A stretch of 64,000 nucleotides of DNA, taken from positions 72,345 through 136,344 of the forward strand of contig CAZUCY010000001.1 of NCBI GenBank assembly GCA_964618785.1, given 5' to 3'. A program made the position numbers and the translations under genes. Of this stretch, positions 1-9,635 are shown piece by piece. Each line of letters opens with the position of its first letter. Position 1 is the first letter of the stretch. The notes beneath the pieces are model-generated. The model was given only the letters and a program-made list of their open reading frames with translations, did not search any database and had not been told where the DNA came from. The stretch comes from FEN-1297 sp964618785 (lineage in GTDB: Bacteria > Bacteroidota > Ignavibacteria > Ignavibacteriales > Ignavibacteriaceae).

Positions 1-293
1 TTGAGCAGCATATGGATGATGCTGATTTCAATGTTGAAACATTTAGCAGTCTTTTGGCAATGAATCGTGTTACTTTATATAATAAAATGAAATCGTTGAC
101 TAATCTTTCACCCCGTGAATTTTATACTATTATTAGATTAAAGAGAGCAGGGCAGCTGTTAAAAGAGTCCGGGCTTACAATTACAGAAATCGCTTACAAT
201 GTTGGATTTAAAGATTCTTCACATTTTAGTAAATTATTTAAAAAACAATTTGGCATGTCTCCAAAAGAGTTTATGAAAAAGCCCAATATCTGA
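1..293 (+). CDS. Hybrid two-component system regulator, C-terminal AraC domain only (cut by window edge)
   Basis: The reading frame is open to the left edge (codons from base 3 read E-Q-H before the first Met at 12), so this is the 3' end of a longer gene. It encodes an AraC/XylS-type double helix-turn-helix: FNVETFSSLLAMNRVTLYNK is the first HTH, and ITEIAYNVGFKDSSHFSKLF followed by the GMSPKEF ending is the second. It is strikingly close to the last ~95 residues of the full-length hybrid regulator at 18908-22972 (EEHMDDSEFNVETFS there, EQHMDDADFNVETFS here), so the missing part is probably sensor, kinase and receiver. It is the likely transcriptional activator of the receptor/beta-helix pair that starts 177 bp downstream. 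The family assignment is secure; the missing domains are inferred from the paralogue. Confidence 0.9.
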   Translation, partial: EQHMDDADFNVETFSSLLAMNRVTLYNKMKSLTNLSPREFYTIIRLKRAGQLLKESGLTITEIAYNVGFKDSSHFSKLFKKQFGMSPKEFMKKPNI

Positions 294-469
294 TTTAGAT
301 TATTTTTTTTATTAGAAATTAATTAATACCTCAATTCCCACTCCTTTTTCAACAAAAGTACCCAAATAATTAACGCCTATACCGGAATCTTAGTTAACAT
401 AATTCTATTTTTTGCAGCGAATTTAAGTAAAATAAATGCACTATTAACAATTATTAATTAGGTAGCAAG

Positions 470-3400
470 ATGCTTAACTTTAGGACAACTTTTAAAAGCC
501 TTATTTATTTTATTGTTTTGTTCGTTTCGATAAATACTCCGGTTTTGCCGGCGGAAAGTGGCAAGATTAAAGGAAAAGTCACTGATTCAAGTTCAGGGGA
601 AGCTTTGCCGGGTGCAAATGTTGTGATAAAAGGGATGTCTATTGGTGGTGCAACAGATATCGCAGGAAAGTATCTTATTGCACAGGTACCGAAGGGGAAG
701 CAGATTGTACAAGTATCTTATGTGGGATATACGACTAAAGAAATTCAGGTCAATGTAGTTTCTGATCAAACTACTGAAATTGACGTTCAACTGGTTTTCA
801 GTACGGTAAATCTTAAAGAAGTTGAAGTAACTGCTCAGATTGAAGGTCAATCTGCGGCAATTAACCAGCAGCTAAGTTCAAATACTATAGTTAATGTTGT
901 TTCACAAGATAAAATTCAGGAGTTACCTGATCAAAATGCTGCAGAAACTCTTGGGCGTTTACCCGGAATTGCAGTTCAAAGAGATAATGGGGAAGGGCAA
1001 AAAGTTGTTGTTGATGGTTTAGCTCCAAGATTTACTAATATTACGATAAATGGTGTACAAGTCCCTGCAACTTCTCAACCGGGAGATTTTACTACTGACG
1101 GTTCAGGTGATGTAGATGATCGTTCTGTTGATTTAAGTATGATATCGCCGGATATTCTTGAGGGGATTGAAGTCTTCAAGGCTTCCAGACCTGATTTAGA
1201 CGGAGATGCTATTGGCGGAACCGTTAACTTTACTACAAGAAAAGCTAAGGAGGGCGCGCTAACTTCTTTCCGGATTTTTGGTGGATATAATAATCTGCAA
1301 AATGATTACGGTAATTATAGAGGTAGTTTCACCTATAGTAACCGTTTTTTTAAAAACGAAGATAGCGTATCCAAACTTGGGATGGTTATAAGCGGAAGTA
1401 TTCAAAGAGCTGATCGTGCTTCTGATGATATTGGAGGTAGTTATGATTGGACGGGAGAATTAAATGGTGGCCCAGTTTATCAAACAGCAGATGTTACGCT
1501 TACAAAACATACGGAAATTCGCAAACGGTATGGTTTAAATCTTGCCCTCGATTATGAATTGTCTGAAAATAATGACATCTTCTTAACCAGTCTTTGGGCA
1601 GGCACTTATCAGGACCAACAAGACCAAACTCATGACTATGACATTGCTGACGGATACCATTACCGTGATTATTTAGAAAAGTTGGTAAACTTAAATACAT
1701 GGAGCAATTCACTTAACGGTAAACATTTATTTTGGAATTGTGAAGTGGACTGGACTCTTTCTTATTCTATTTCACAAGAAAATACTCCTTGGGAAGGTTA
1801 TGCACAATTTCAGGAAACCAGCGGTTTTGCCAATAATATGCCTATTGAAAATCTTTCACCGGCATCTGTTTCTAATTATGTGCTAAACGATGCTAAAACT
1901 GCAATTTTATATCAGTCATATATTCAAACAGAAAATGTCAAAGATCAAAACACAACTGCGGAACTTAATATTCAAAATCCTTTCTCGATTAGCGACGATA
2001 TCTCCGGATATATAAAAGCAGGTGGAAAGATTCGGGATAAGGAGAGAGATAAAGATGTGAACCAATGGGGTGGTTTACGCTGGTATACCGGCGAGCCTAT
2101 AATGGCTGCAAATCCCGGCATTTTTACACCCGCAGTTAATAGCCCGCAGGATATTGCCCTCACAAACTTCCTTTCGCCTGCTCATTCTTTAGATAATTTC
2201 TTAGGCGGTGATTACAATTATATTGAAGTGTTAAATGAAGGTGTTCTCCACAATTTTATGGAGACTTACCAATCGATTTACAAAAAAACAATAAATTATT
2301 TGGTGGATGTTGACAATTACTCTGCCGGTGAAGATGTTAATTCTGCTTACTTAATGGCAGAACTTAAATGGAAACAACTAATTACTTTTATGCCCGGTTT
2401 TAGATATGAAAACACTTTAACGGATTATAAAACTGAAGTGGTTAATCCTTCTGAACCAAATATTGTTATGAGAGGAGCTGCTGGTGATTCTTTAGGCAAC
2501 CGGAAGTACGGAGATTTTCTCCCTATGGCTCAATTAAAAATAAAACCTCTGGATTGGATGGACCTTCGCCTGGCTGTAACAAAAACTTTAGCGCGCCCTA
2601 ATTATTTAAATTTAATCCCTTATGAAGCGCTTAGTTATGACAATTTAACATTGAGTTATGGTAATCCAAATTTAAAAGAGACAAAAGCAACTAACTATGA
2701 TGCCTATCTTTCTATTTACGAGAGTAAATGGGGATTGTTCACTGTAGGTAAGTTTTATAAAAATCTTACCGATATCGATTACGTTCGTACACAGCTAATG
2801 ACGGGCGGTTATTATGCGCCATATCTAACCAATATGAAAGGCTGGACAGTTACTTCGCCCCAAAACTTACCCGGCGTAACTACAGTTGATGGTTGGGAAT
2901 TTGAGCTTCAGACAAATTTCACTTTTTTACCAAGTCCTTTTGATGGAATTCTTCTTTATGCAAACCTTTCTCTTATCCATTCTGAAACCCAATATCCTTA
3001 TACAAGCTATGCTACGCAAATTATTAGCCAACCACCGTACTATGAAACAATAATGACCAATTTGACCCGGACTGCACCTATGGAAGGTCAACCGAATCAG
3101 ATTGCCAATGTTACAATTGGATACGAAAAGGGTGGCTTTTCTGGTAGATTATCTATGAATTACCAGGGAGGTGCATTGAGACAGGTTGGTTCATCTGTAG
3201 CAGATGATGAGCTGGATGCTGCTTCTTTCCGAATGGACTTTGTTATTGAGCAGCACATTTGGGAGAATCTTGGCGCTATTCTGCAAATAAATAATATCAC
3301 AAATCAGGAGGAAATAACATATATAAGATATAAAGATTATACAACCAGAACACAGGATTATGGAATGTCCTTAGACCTTGGTATTAAATTCAAATTTTAA
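470..3400 (+). CDS. TonB-dependent outer-membrane receptor
   Basis: Outer-membrane receptor that imports a large ligand, probably an oligosaccharide, using TonB energy. The 976 residues show a signal peptide (about 1-28, ending VLPAES), a carboxypeptidase-regulatory-like beta-sandwich (about 32-115, GKIKGKVTDSSSGEALPGAN), a plug domain (about 120-255, with LPDQNAAETLGRLPGIAVQR and VDGLAPRFTNITINGVQVP) and a C-terminal 22-strand-type barrel ending in an aromatic residue (IKFKF). The plug wording resembles the TIGR01782-type receptors rather than canonical SusC. No SusD follows: 54 bp downstream is a T9SS-sorted beta-helix protein. The receptor at 46668 is a paralogue in the same arrangement. 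The ligand cannot be read from the sequence, but the surrounding glycosidases point to a plant-type heteroglycan. Confidence 0.93.
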   Translation: MLNFRTTFKSLIYFIVLFVSINTPVLPAESGKIKGKVTDSSSGEALPGANVVIKGMSIGGATDIAGKYLIAQVPKGKQIVQVSYVGYTTKEIQVNVVSDQTTEIDVQLVFSTVNLKEVEVTAQIEGQSAAINQQLSSNTIVNVVSQDKIQELPDQNAAETLGRLPGIAVQRDNGEGQKVVVDGLAPRFTNITINGVQVPATSQPGDFTTDGSGDVDDRSVDLSMISPDILEGIEVFKASRPDLDGDAIGGTVNFTTRKAKEGALTSFRIFGGYNNLQNDYGNYRGSFTYSNRFFKNEDSVSKLGMVISGSIQRADRASDDIGGSYDWTGELNGGPVYQTADVTLTKHTEIRKRYGLNLALDYELSENNDIFLTSLWAGTYQDQQDQTHDYDIADGYHYRDYLEKLVNLNTWSNSLNGKHLFWNCEVDWTLSYSISQENTPWEGYAQFQETSGFANNMPIENLSPASVSNYVLNDAKTAILYQSYIQTENVKDQNTTAELNIQNPFSISDDISGYIKAGGKIRDKERDKDVNQWGGLRWYTGEPIMAANPGIFTPAVNSPQDIALTNFLSPAHSLDNFLGGDYNYIEVLNEGVLHNFMETYQSIYKKTINYLVDVDNYSAGEDVNSAYLMAELKWKQLITFMPGFRYENTLTDYKTEVVNPSEPNIVMRGAAGDSLGNRKYGDFLPMAQLKIKPLDWMDLRLAVTKTLARPNYLNLIPYEALSYDNLTLSYGNPNLKETKATNYDAYLSIYESKWGLFTVGKFYKNLTDIDYVRTQLMTGGYYAPYLTNMKGWTVTSPQNLPGVTTVDGWEFELQTNFTFLPSPFDGILLYANLSLIHSETQYPYTSYATQIISQPPYYETIMTNLTRTAPMEGQPNQIANVTIGYEKGGFSGRLSMNYQGGALRQVGSSVADDELDAASFRMDFVIEQHIWENLGAILQINNITNQEEITYIRYKDYTTRTQDYGMSLDLGIKFKF

Positions 3401-3454
3401 GAATACAACAGTATTCAAATAAACATCAACCTTAATAAATAAAAGGAGTAAGTT

Positions 3455-5002
3455 ATGCGTACTGACTTTACAAATAAAATAATAACTTGTGTTATTATTT
3501 TTATATCCATTCTTTTTTCAAACTCGGCTACTTTTGCACAGCAGGCTATACCAAGTTTAACTGAGATAGTCAGTTATATCACCGGTGATACCCTTCAGTC
3601 TGGGGCAAGAAAAAATACTTCATATACACTTGCTAGAGGTGGAGTATATTTTACATTAGGTACAATTCAAAATAACTTTCCTCTGACTATCTCTGCCACC
3701 GGCGATACTTCACTTGCCCGTCCGGAGCTTATTGTTATGACTGATTCAAAAGGAAATTATTCACAACCGTTCAAGCCATATAAAAATCTTACCATCCAGG
3801 GACTCTTTATGATGGGTGTGAACACATCTGGGAGTCAGGTGCCCGATTTAATTGAAACCGGAACAACAAATGTCGATATTACATTAAATAATTGTATTGT
3901 AGACAGCGTTTCCACCAGGGTAATTATTATGGACCAAAACTATTGCAGCGTTTTTGCTTATGATTGTTATGTACACAATGTTGCTGGCGGCAGCCATAAT
4001 GGTCGTTTTATTGATGCCCGCGAAACGGTTGCGGATACTATTGTTATTCAAAATTGTACATTTTATAATATTATGCATACTCTTGTAAATCGCTTTAGCG
4101 GTGGTCAGACGTTGTTCAAATTTGACCATAATACGGTTTATAATATTATGCGTAATGATCTCCGGATGGATGAATCTCCGAATCTTATTGTGACAAATAA
4201 TCTTTTCCTGAATACGGGTTTTTGTGGTTTTATTCCCGCTTGGGAAGCAGCATTTGATACAAATGATTTGGGCGATAGGGACGAATGGAGCCGTATAGAA
4301 ATATGGCAATTAGATTCTACGTTTCCGGGAGCTACTCAACAGATAAATTTCAAGTACAATAATTTCTGGATTAATCCTGCAATTCAAGCATCCTTCCCTG
4401 ATACTATATGGCCTTACAAAACACTTGATTTTACTTTCGAAAAACAAATGGTCGGAGCTGATACTTTAACATGGGTCAATGAAGATGTTGACTTTGGAAA
4501 TGTGCCTACTTGTAATTATCTTGGCATTGCAGAGCAAGCCTGGGTAAACGGTAGCCCTCAAACTAACCCTGGTTTTACTGATGCAACAAGACCTTATAAT
4601 TTTACTTATTCAACTTCCTCAGCTTCATACACAGCAGGCGCCGATGGTTTCCCTTTAGGTGATTTAAATTGGTGGCCTGCTAAAAAGGCAGCATGGGAAC
4701 AAACTACGGGTGTTAAAGTTGTTAATAATAACACTCCGGTAAAGTTTACTTTGGGACAGAATTATCCAAATCCTTTCAATCCAAGCACAAATATTAATTT
4801 CTCATTAGAGAAGCCTTCTAAGGTAATTTTGGCAATTTATAATGTCCTTGGTCAGAAGGTGGCTACATTAGTAAATAACTTTATGCAGGCGGGAAGCTAT
4901 ACATTCCAGTTTAATGCAAGCAAATTGGCTTCCGGTGTTTATATTTATCGAATCGAAGCTGGTGACTTTGTTTCAGCTAAGAAAATGATTTTAATGAAGT
5001 AA
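3455..5002 (+). CDS. T9SS-sorted right-handed beta-helix surface protein (DUF5123/DUF4957-like)
   Basis: Secreted 515-residue protein. It has a signal peptide (about 1-28, ending ATFAQQ), a central series of short repeats of the form 'TIVIQNCTFYNI...FKFDHNTVYNI...LIVTNNLFLN' typical of right-handed parallel beta-helices of the DUF5123/DUF4957 type, and a C-terminal T9SS type A sorting domain (about 429-515: LGQNYPNPFNPSTNINF, then YNVLGQKVATLV and a KKMILMK end). It therefore crosses the outer membrane through the type IX system and is anchored or released at the surface. A good Shine-Dalgarno (AAAGGAG) precedes the ATG. Lying 54 bp after the TonB-dependent receptor, it is probably co-transcribed and may bind or cleave glycan at the receptor mouth, where a SusD would normally sit. 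Binding versus lyase activity cannot be decided. The protein at 49809 is its paralogue. Confidence 0.85.
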   Translation: MRTDFTNKIITCVIIFISILFSNSATFAQQAIPSLTEIVSYITGDTLQSGARKNTSYTLARGGVYFTLGTIQNNFPLTISATGDTSLARPELIVMTDSKGNYSQPFKPYKNLTIQGLFMMGVNTSGSQVPDLIETGTTNVDITLNNCIVDSVSTRVIIMDQNYCSVFAYDCYVHNVAGGSHNGRFIDARETVADTIVIQNCTFYNIMHTLVNRFSGGQTLFKFDHNTVYNIMRNDLRMDESPNLIVTNNLFLNTGFCGFIPAWEAAFDTNDLGDRDEWSRIEIWQLDSTFPGATQQINFKYNNFWINPAIQASFPDTIWPYKTLDFTFEKQMVGADTLTWVNEDVDFGNVPTCNYLGIAEQAWVNGSPQTNPGFTDATRPYNFTYSTSSASYTAGADGFPLGDLNWWPAKKAAWEQTTGVKVVNNNTPVKFTLGQNYPNPFNPSTNINFSLEKPSKVILAIYNVLGQKVATLVNNFMQAGSYTFQFNASKLASGVYIYRIEAGDFVSAKKMILMK

Positions 5003-5016
5003 TTGTAAAAGTTAAT

Positions 5017-5052
5017 CCGGTCGAAGCGGTTAAGCTCCGGCCGGTTCTTTTT
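5017..5052 (+). terminator. Rho-independent terminator after the receptor/beta-helix pair
   Basis: Just after the stop at 5002, the arms CCGGTCGAAGC and GCTCCGGCCGG pair as an 11-bp stem (one U-G wobble, one A-C mismatch) around a GGTTAA loop, followed directly by TTCTTTTT. This closes the 470-5002 transcription unit. Confidence 0.8.
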
Positions 5053-5531
5053 AAACAAACTGATTTAATCAGGGCTCAACAACATTATTTTAACCAAATT
5101 AAATTTTACTAAAGACGATTTTTTTGAAATACCAATGTACACTTTACTAAAATTATTTGTCGGTTTTTATAAAAATATCATCTTTGATACAATGATGGGT
5201 GCTTTTAACAGGAATTATTATAATAATAATTATTTAGCGCTTTGAGCGGTACTAACTGATTTACGGATGTAAACCGGTAAAGATTTTTATGGCAGTACAA
5301 ATACATGCCTTAATAATATCAAAATTCCTACCGGTCAAGAATTCTCGATTTATATATTCAATAAGATAGGTAAAAAGTTATTAAAATATTTACAATTACC
5401 TATTGCAATTTACGAAGTAATTAAAGAGTAGTAATCGAATCTTTTTGCAAAATTAGGAAATGGTAAAAAATGATGAATAAAATAAATCATCAATAAATTG
5501 ATCATATTCAACCAATTATGGATAATTTGAA
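5053..5531. other. Spacer with a degenerate conserved motif and a coding fossil
   Basis: No intact gene seen. Bases 5103-5122 (TTTACTAAAGACGATTTTTT within them) resemble the AT-rich upstream motif found before 8269 and 13528. Bases 5273-5431 are an open stretch of 52 codons without a start, directly after an in-frame TAA. It reads TGKDFYGSTNTC...IKIPTGQEFSIYIFNKIGKKL, which has a coding-like composition and weakly resembles the second half of a chitobiase-C-terminal/Fn3-associated domain. This is probably a relic of a lost gene. Confidence 0.35.
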
Positions 5532-7799
5532 ATGAGATATCATAAATTATTTGTTATAATAATATTCTCGTTGGTTTTTTATAGTTGTAAAGCTTCCGGT
5601 ATTTTAAGTGACGGGAAAACTGACTTTACTAAGTATGTCGATCCAATTATAGGAACTGCAAAGACTACAACTATTTCGGGATTACGCCATGGTACAGGCA
5701 TTGAGCAAAATGCTCAGGTGCAGCCTGCCGTTACTATGCCTTTTGGAATGACAAACTGGACTCCCCAGACGCAAAATACTGAGAAAAAATGTTTAGCTGC
5801 ATATTATTATATAGATTCGGTTATCACAGGTTTTCGGGGCACACATTGGCTTAGCGGCTCCTGTTCACAAGATTACGGATCAATGTCCGTAATGCCTGTT
5901 TCAGGTGAATTAGTTTGCAGTAACTCAAAACGAGGTTCGAAATATAATCATACCGATGAGTTTTCCACTCCCTACTATTATCGGATTAAACTGAATGATT
6001 ATGATATTATTGCAGAAATGACTGCTACTACACGCTGTGGTATTTTTAGGTTTACATTTGAAAAAGAGGGAGACGCTCATATTATAATAAATCCAAATAG
6101 TGATAAAGGGGAGGGTTATGTAAAAATATTCCCCGGTCAGAAGGAAATTGTAGGGTATAATCCGGTTTATCGCATTTTCCAGGGTTGGGGAAAACGGGCT
6201 GGTTTTTCAGGCTATTTTGTAGCCAGGATCGAAAAAACTTTTAATGAGTTTGGCGTGTACTCGGATGATGAAATTTTGAAGAATCAAATAAATATTGAAA
6301 ATAAACCTGACTTAGGAGCTTTTCTATCTTTCAAAGTTAAAAAAGGAGAGCAGGTTGTTCTTAAAGTGGGAACATCTTTTGTAAGTATAGAACAAGCTCG
6401 GAAAAATTTGAATGCCGAAATACCGGAATATAATTTTGATGCCGTGAAGGAAAGCCTTAAAGAAACCTGGAATAATTTATTGTCAAAAATAGATGTCGAG
6501 GGCGATATTACAGATGACAAAATTAAGTTTTATACATCGATGTATCATAGTTTTCAGCAGCCTAGAATTTATAATGATGTTGATGGTCAATACCCCCGTT
6601 TTGATGGAAATGCTCAAACCGATACTATAAAGAACGGAAATTATTATTGTGATTTTTCTTTATGGGATACTTTCCGGGCGCTGCACCCTTTATATAATAT
6701 TATTGCCCCAAAACAAAATGCCGATATGTTAAGGTCTCTGTTAACAATGGCAAAAGCCGGAGGCTGGCTGCCGATTTTCCCGCTGTGGAATAGTTATACT
6801 GCTGAAATGATTGGCGATCATGCCATATCTGTTATTGCCGAAGCTTATATTAAAGGCGTTATCGATTTAAGTGAAGGAGATTATAAGATATTAAAACATA
6901 ACGCTAATGATACTCCTGTTTCCTATCAAGAATATGCTGACGGTAAAGGACGAAGAGCTCTAAGTCCTTACCTTAAATATGGTTACATCCCTTTAGAAGA
7001 TTCTGTAAAGGAAGCTTTCCATGATAACGAACAAGTATCCAGAACATTGGAGTATGCTTATGACGATTTTGCTTTAGCCCAGATTGCAAAAAAAATGGGT
7101 AAAGTAGATGATTGCTGCTATTTTATGAAACGATCTCAAAATTATCGTAACGTCTTCGATCCGGTAGTCCACAACATCAATGCCCGTCATGCCGATGGTT
7201 CTTTTAATAAAGACTTTTTACGCGATAAGGAAATTTCATATATAACAGAAGGCACTCCCTGGCAATTTAATTGGTTTGTTCCGCAAGATGTTAAAGGCTT
7301 GATAGAATTAATGGGTGGAACGGAAGATTTTAATAATGGTCTTGACAATTTTTTTAAAGCCGATCAGTACTGGCACGGAAATGAACCAAGTCATCAGATA
7401 GCATATCTATATGATTATTCAGGTCAACCATGGAAAACACAAAAAATTGTTGCCAATGTGATGAAAGAAGAGTATGGCATGGGACCTGGCGGTTTAAGTG
7501 GTAATGACGATTCAGGTCAAATGTCGGCTTGGTATATCTTAGGCGCTTTAGGGTTTTACCCTGTATGCCCGGTATTACCTGAATACCAAATCTGTGGACC
7601 AAAATTCAAGAAAATTACTATAAAATTTGATGATGGAAAATCATTTATTATTAACGCTCCAAATTATTCACCTGAGAACATTTATATTCAGGGTATTGAA
7701 CTGAATGGCAAAAAGTATGAATCTTATACGTTACCGCATGATTCGTTAATTCAAGGAGGTCAATTAAATTTTGAATTATCAGATAAAGTTAAAGATTAA
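5532..7799 (+). CDS. GH92 alpha-mannosidase, probable lipoprotein
   Basis: Exo-acting, calcium-dependent inverting alpha-mannosidase of family GH92. The 755 residues begin with a lipoprotein-like signal (MRYHKLF...LVFYSC, Cys19), followed by the family start 'KYVDPIIGTAKT', the N-terminal beta-sandwich and the (alpha/alpha)6 catalytic domain. The conserved motifs are present: TEGTPWQFNWFVPQD, HGNEPSHQIAYLYD, the acidic GNDDSGQMSAWY and ALGFYPVCP. Length is normal for the family. It stands alone between the terminator at 5052 and the phosphoesterase at 8269. Intact active-site motifs suggest a functional enzyme; alpha-1,2 specificity is likely but the linkage is not certain from motifs alone. 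Three more GH92 genes lie at 26577, 32563 and 37716. Confidence 0.95.
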   Translation: MRYHKLFVIIIFSLVFYSCKASGILSDGKTDFTKYVDPIIGTAKTTTISGLRHGTGIEQNAQVQPAVTMPFGMTNWTPQTQNTEKKCLAAYYYIDSVITGFRGTHWLSGSCSQDYGSMSVMPVSGELVCSNSKRGSKYNHTDEFSTPYYYRIKLNDYDIIAEMTATTRCGIFRFTFEKEGDAHIIINPNSDKGEGYVKIFPGQKEIVGYNPVYRIFQGWGKRAGFSGYFVARIEKTFNEFGVYSDDEILKNQINIENKPDLGAFLSFKVKKGEQVVLKVGTSFVSIEQARKNLNAEIPEYNFDAVKESLKETWNNLLSKIDVEGDITDDKIKFYTSMYHSFQQPRIYNDVDGQYPRFDGNAQTDTIKNGNYYCDFSLWDTFRALHPLYNIIAPKQNADMLRSLLTMAKAGGWLPIFPLWNSYTAEMIGDHAISVIAEAYIKGVIDLSEGDYKILKHNANDTPVSYQEYADGKGRRALSPYLKYGYIPLEDSVKEAFHDNEQVSRTLEYAYDDFALAQIAKKMGKVDDCCYFMKRSQNYRNVFDPVVHNINARHADGSFNKDFLRDKEISYITEGTPWQFNWFVPQDVKGLIELMGGTEDFNNGLDNFFKADQYWHGNEPSHQIAYLYDYSGQPWKTQKIVANVMKEEYGMGPGGLSGNDDSGQMSAWYILGALGFYPVCPVLPEYQICGPKFKKITIKFDDGKSFIINAPNYSPENIYIQGIELNGKKYESYTLPHDSLIQGGQLNFELSDKVKD

Positions 7800-8268
7800 A
7801 TATTCCTAAGTACAAATAGATATATTGACAAATTGACGAACTTTGAAAAAGTCATTTATATATTTTTTACTATTTTTTTCTGCTCTGCATTTCTGCATTA
7901 TAATATCGTCCGTATTTCTTTTATATATTGCTAAAATAATTCCCTTACTAAGTCTGTTATTGATCCCCCCATTGTTTTTATTCCATTTTTAATGACAATC
8001 CGGATTTCCTGTCACCGGATTATGTTGCCATAATTTCCGGTACGGTTTTTAATTATCCGGGCTCATCAATGTTGAAAATAAATGATTAAATGGGTATTAT
8101 TAATACGCTGTCTTATAGAATGTGGAGTTCTTTAATTTTTATTATAAGAATACGGGGAAATACTTTAACCAACAAACTTAAAATTTGAACTTAAGAACAA
8201 GTTTTATTTATATGTTTAACATATTTTTATATTTAAATATTGACCTTAACTAATGATTGGAGAGTGAT
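7800..8268. other. Spacer with a coding fossil
   Basis: No intact gene. From 7964 to 8089 an open stretch of 42 codons follows an in-frame TGA and lacks a start. It reads NDNPDFLSPDYVAIISGTVF and then NYPGSSMLKIND, which looks like decayed coding sequence rather than random AT-rich DNA. The conserved upstream motif lies at 8183-8204. Confidence 0.3.
8183..8204 (+). promoter_or_regulatory. Conserved AT-rich upstream motif, copy before the phosphoesterase
   Basis: Reads ATTTGAACTTAAGAACAAGT then TT, 64 bp before the phosphoesterase start. It closely matches 13090-13111 and 59415-59436 (consensus ATTTrAACkTArrrACAAGTTT). Function unknown: an operator, promoter part or leader element are possible. 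Confidence 0.4.
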
Positions 8269-9291
8269 ATGTATTTACAACACATAAAAGTATTTGTAAT
8301 TATTAAAATAGCTTTTATCCTTTCTCTGAGTTTTGTTATAAGTACTATTAACGGACAGAAAATTCCCGCTCTCAGGTTTAACAAAGATGGGAAATTTAAA
8401 ATTGTCCAGTTCACGGATGTTCACCTGAAGGAATATAATGAATCTAAAAGAGATAGCGCTATCATGGTTATGAAAACAATTCTTGAATCAGAAAAGCCCG
8501 ACCTTGTTGTCTTAACTGGCGATATCGTCACTTCAGATAATGTAAAAGCCGCCTGGTTAACTGTAATAAAGCCCATGATAGACGCGGGCATCCCTTGGGC
8601 AGTAGTGTTCGGAAATCATGACCGCGAGCATAAATTTACGAACAGGCAGATTATGGAATATTTAGTCACTCTTCCTTACAATCGTTCTCAATTTGGTCCT
8701 TCAAATATTTATGGCGTCGGCAATTATGTGCTAAAAATTCGCGGATCAAAAATTAACAAAACTAAAGCTTTGCTTTATTGCTTTGACTCCAACGCTTATA
8801 CGGGTAAAAAAGATAACGATGAGTTGGGATATTACGATTGGATCAATTTCAGTCAAATTAAATGGTATCGCGAAATCAGCAGACAATTCACAAAAGAAAA
8901 TAATGGTAAACCGTTTCCGGCGTTAGCCTTTTTCCATATTCCTGTTCCCGAATATAGCGTAATAAAAAATTTTCCTACTACCGTCGGTGATAAAGATGAA
9001 GATGTTTCTTCTCCTAAAATCAATTCGGGTATGTATGATGCGTTGCTTGAATCTAAAGATGTAATGGGAGTTTTCGTAGGTCATGATCATAATAACAATT
9101 ATATCGGGTGTTTTAATAACATTTGTCTTGCTTATGGCTGCAAAACCGGGTTTGATGCATACGGCAAATTGGATAAAGGAGCAAGAATAATTGTTTTATA
9201 TGAAGGGGAGCGTAAATTTGATTCTTGGATTCATACACTAAATCAATCTCAAAAATATTTTATCAGCTATCCGGAGTCGTTTAGGAAGTAG
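8269..9291 (+). CDS. Secreted calcineurin-like metallophosphoesterase
   Basis: Two-metal phosphoesterase of the calcineurin-like/purple acid phosphatase superfamily, nearest in look to the Dcr2/PAP29-like branch. The five metal-ligand blocks are in order: FKIVQFTDVHL, VVLTGDIVT, VVFGNHDRE, ALAFFHIPVPEY and VFVGHDHNNN. The ATG at 8269 is preferred because GGAGAG lies 4 nt upstream; an in-frame TTG at 8257 would overlap that site. The first 28 residues are a signal peptide (ending STINGQ), so it acts in the periplasm or outside. Placed between a GH92 and a GH127-type enzyme, it could remove phosphate from phosphorylated glycans, but that substrate is inferred only from context. Confidence 0.88.
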   Translation: MYLQHIKVFVIIKIAFILSLSFVISTINGQKIPALRFNKDGKFKIVQFTDVHLKEYNESKRDSAIMVMKTILESEKPDLVVLTGDIVTSDNVKAAWLTVIKPMIDAGIPWAVVFGNHDREHKFTNRQIMEYLVTLPYNRSQFGPSNIYGVGNYVLKIRGSKINKTKALLYCFDSNAYTGKKDNDELGYYDWINFSQIKWYREISRQFTKENNGKPFPALAFFHIPVPEYSVIKNFPTTVGDKDEDVSSPKINSGMYDALLESKDVMGVFVGHDHNNNYIGCFNNICLAYGCKTGFDAYGKLDKGARIIVLYEGERKFDSWIHTLNQSQKYFISYPESFRK

Positions 9292-9321
9292 GATTGATTA
9301 TCCTGATTAAAACATTAAATA

Positions 9322-9603
9322 ATGTTTGATATGGAAAATAAAGATTTAAAAATAAATTATTTTTCACCCTTGATTTTATTAATTGCTTCTATCCTTGCGC
9401 AAAACAAAATCTTTTTTATAATATCATTCGGCGCAAAAGAAAAGGGGCAAAATAATAACGAATTAGTAATCCAAAAAACAATCAATGCAGTTTCGGCTCA
9501 TGGCAGGGGAAAAGTGGTTATTTCTGTGGGTAACTTTGCTTCGCGCGTAATCTTTTTAAAATCAAATATTGAGCTTCAGCTTGATTTAGTCGCGGGTCTT
9601 TAA
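9322..9603 (+). pseudogene. N-terminal remnant of a GH28 polygalacturonase
   Basis: A 93-codon frame whose residues 35-93 match the N-terminal segment of GH28 enzymes: SFGAKEKGQNNNELVIQKTI, then AHGRGKVVISVGNF and IFLKSNIELQLDLVAGL. The GH28 at 44073 has the same order (TYGAKGDGKILDSPAINNAI, GGGTVYFSSGTY, IHLKSNVALYIDQGAVIL). The frame stops just where the next coil of the beta-helix should begin, so about 400 residues including all catalytic motifs are missing, and the GH127-type gene begins 32 bp later. It is best read as a deletion remnant; an expressed small protein is unlikely. Confidence 0.7.
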
Positions 9604-9635
9604 AGATTAAACCGATTATTAATGAAAGAATACAA

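Noticed and set aside
3884..4309. 141-codon minus-strand frame inside the beta-helix gene
   Set aside because: Antisense shadow of a well-supported gene, with Ile/Thr-rich composition and no domain.
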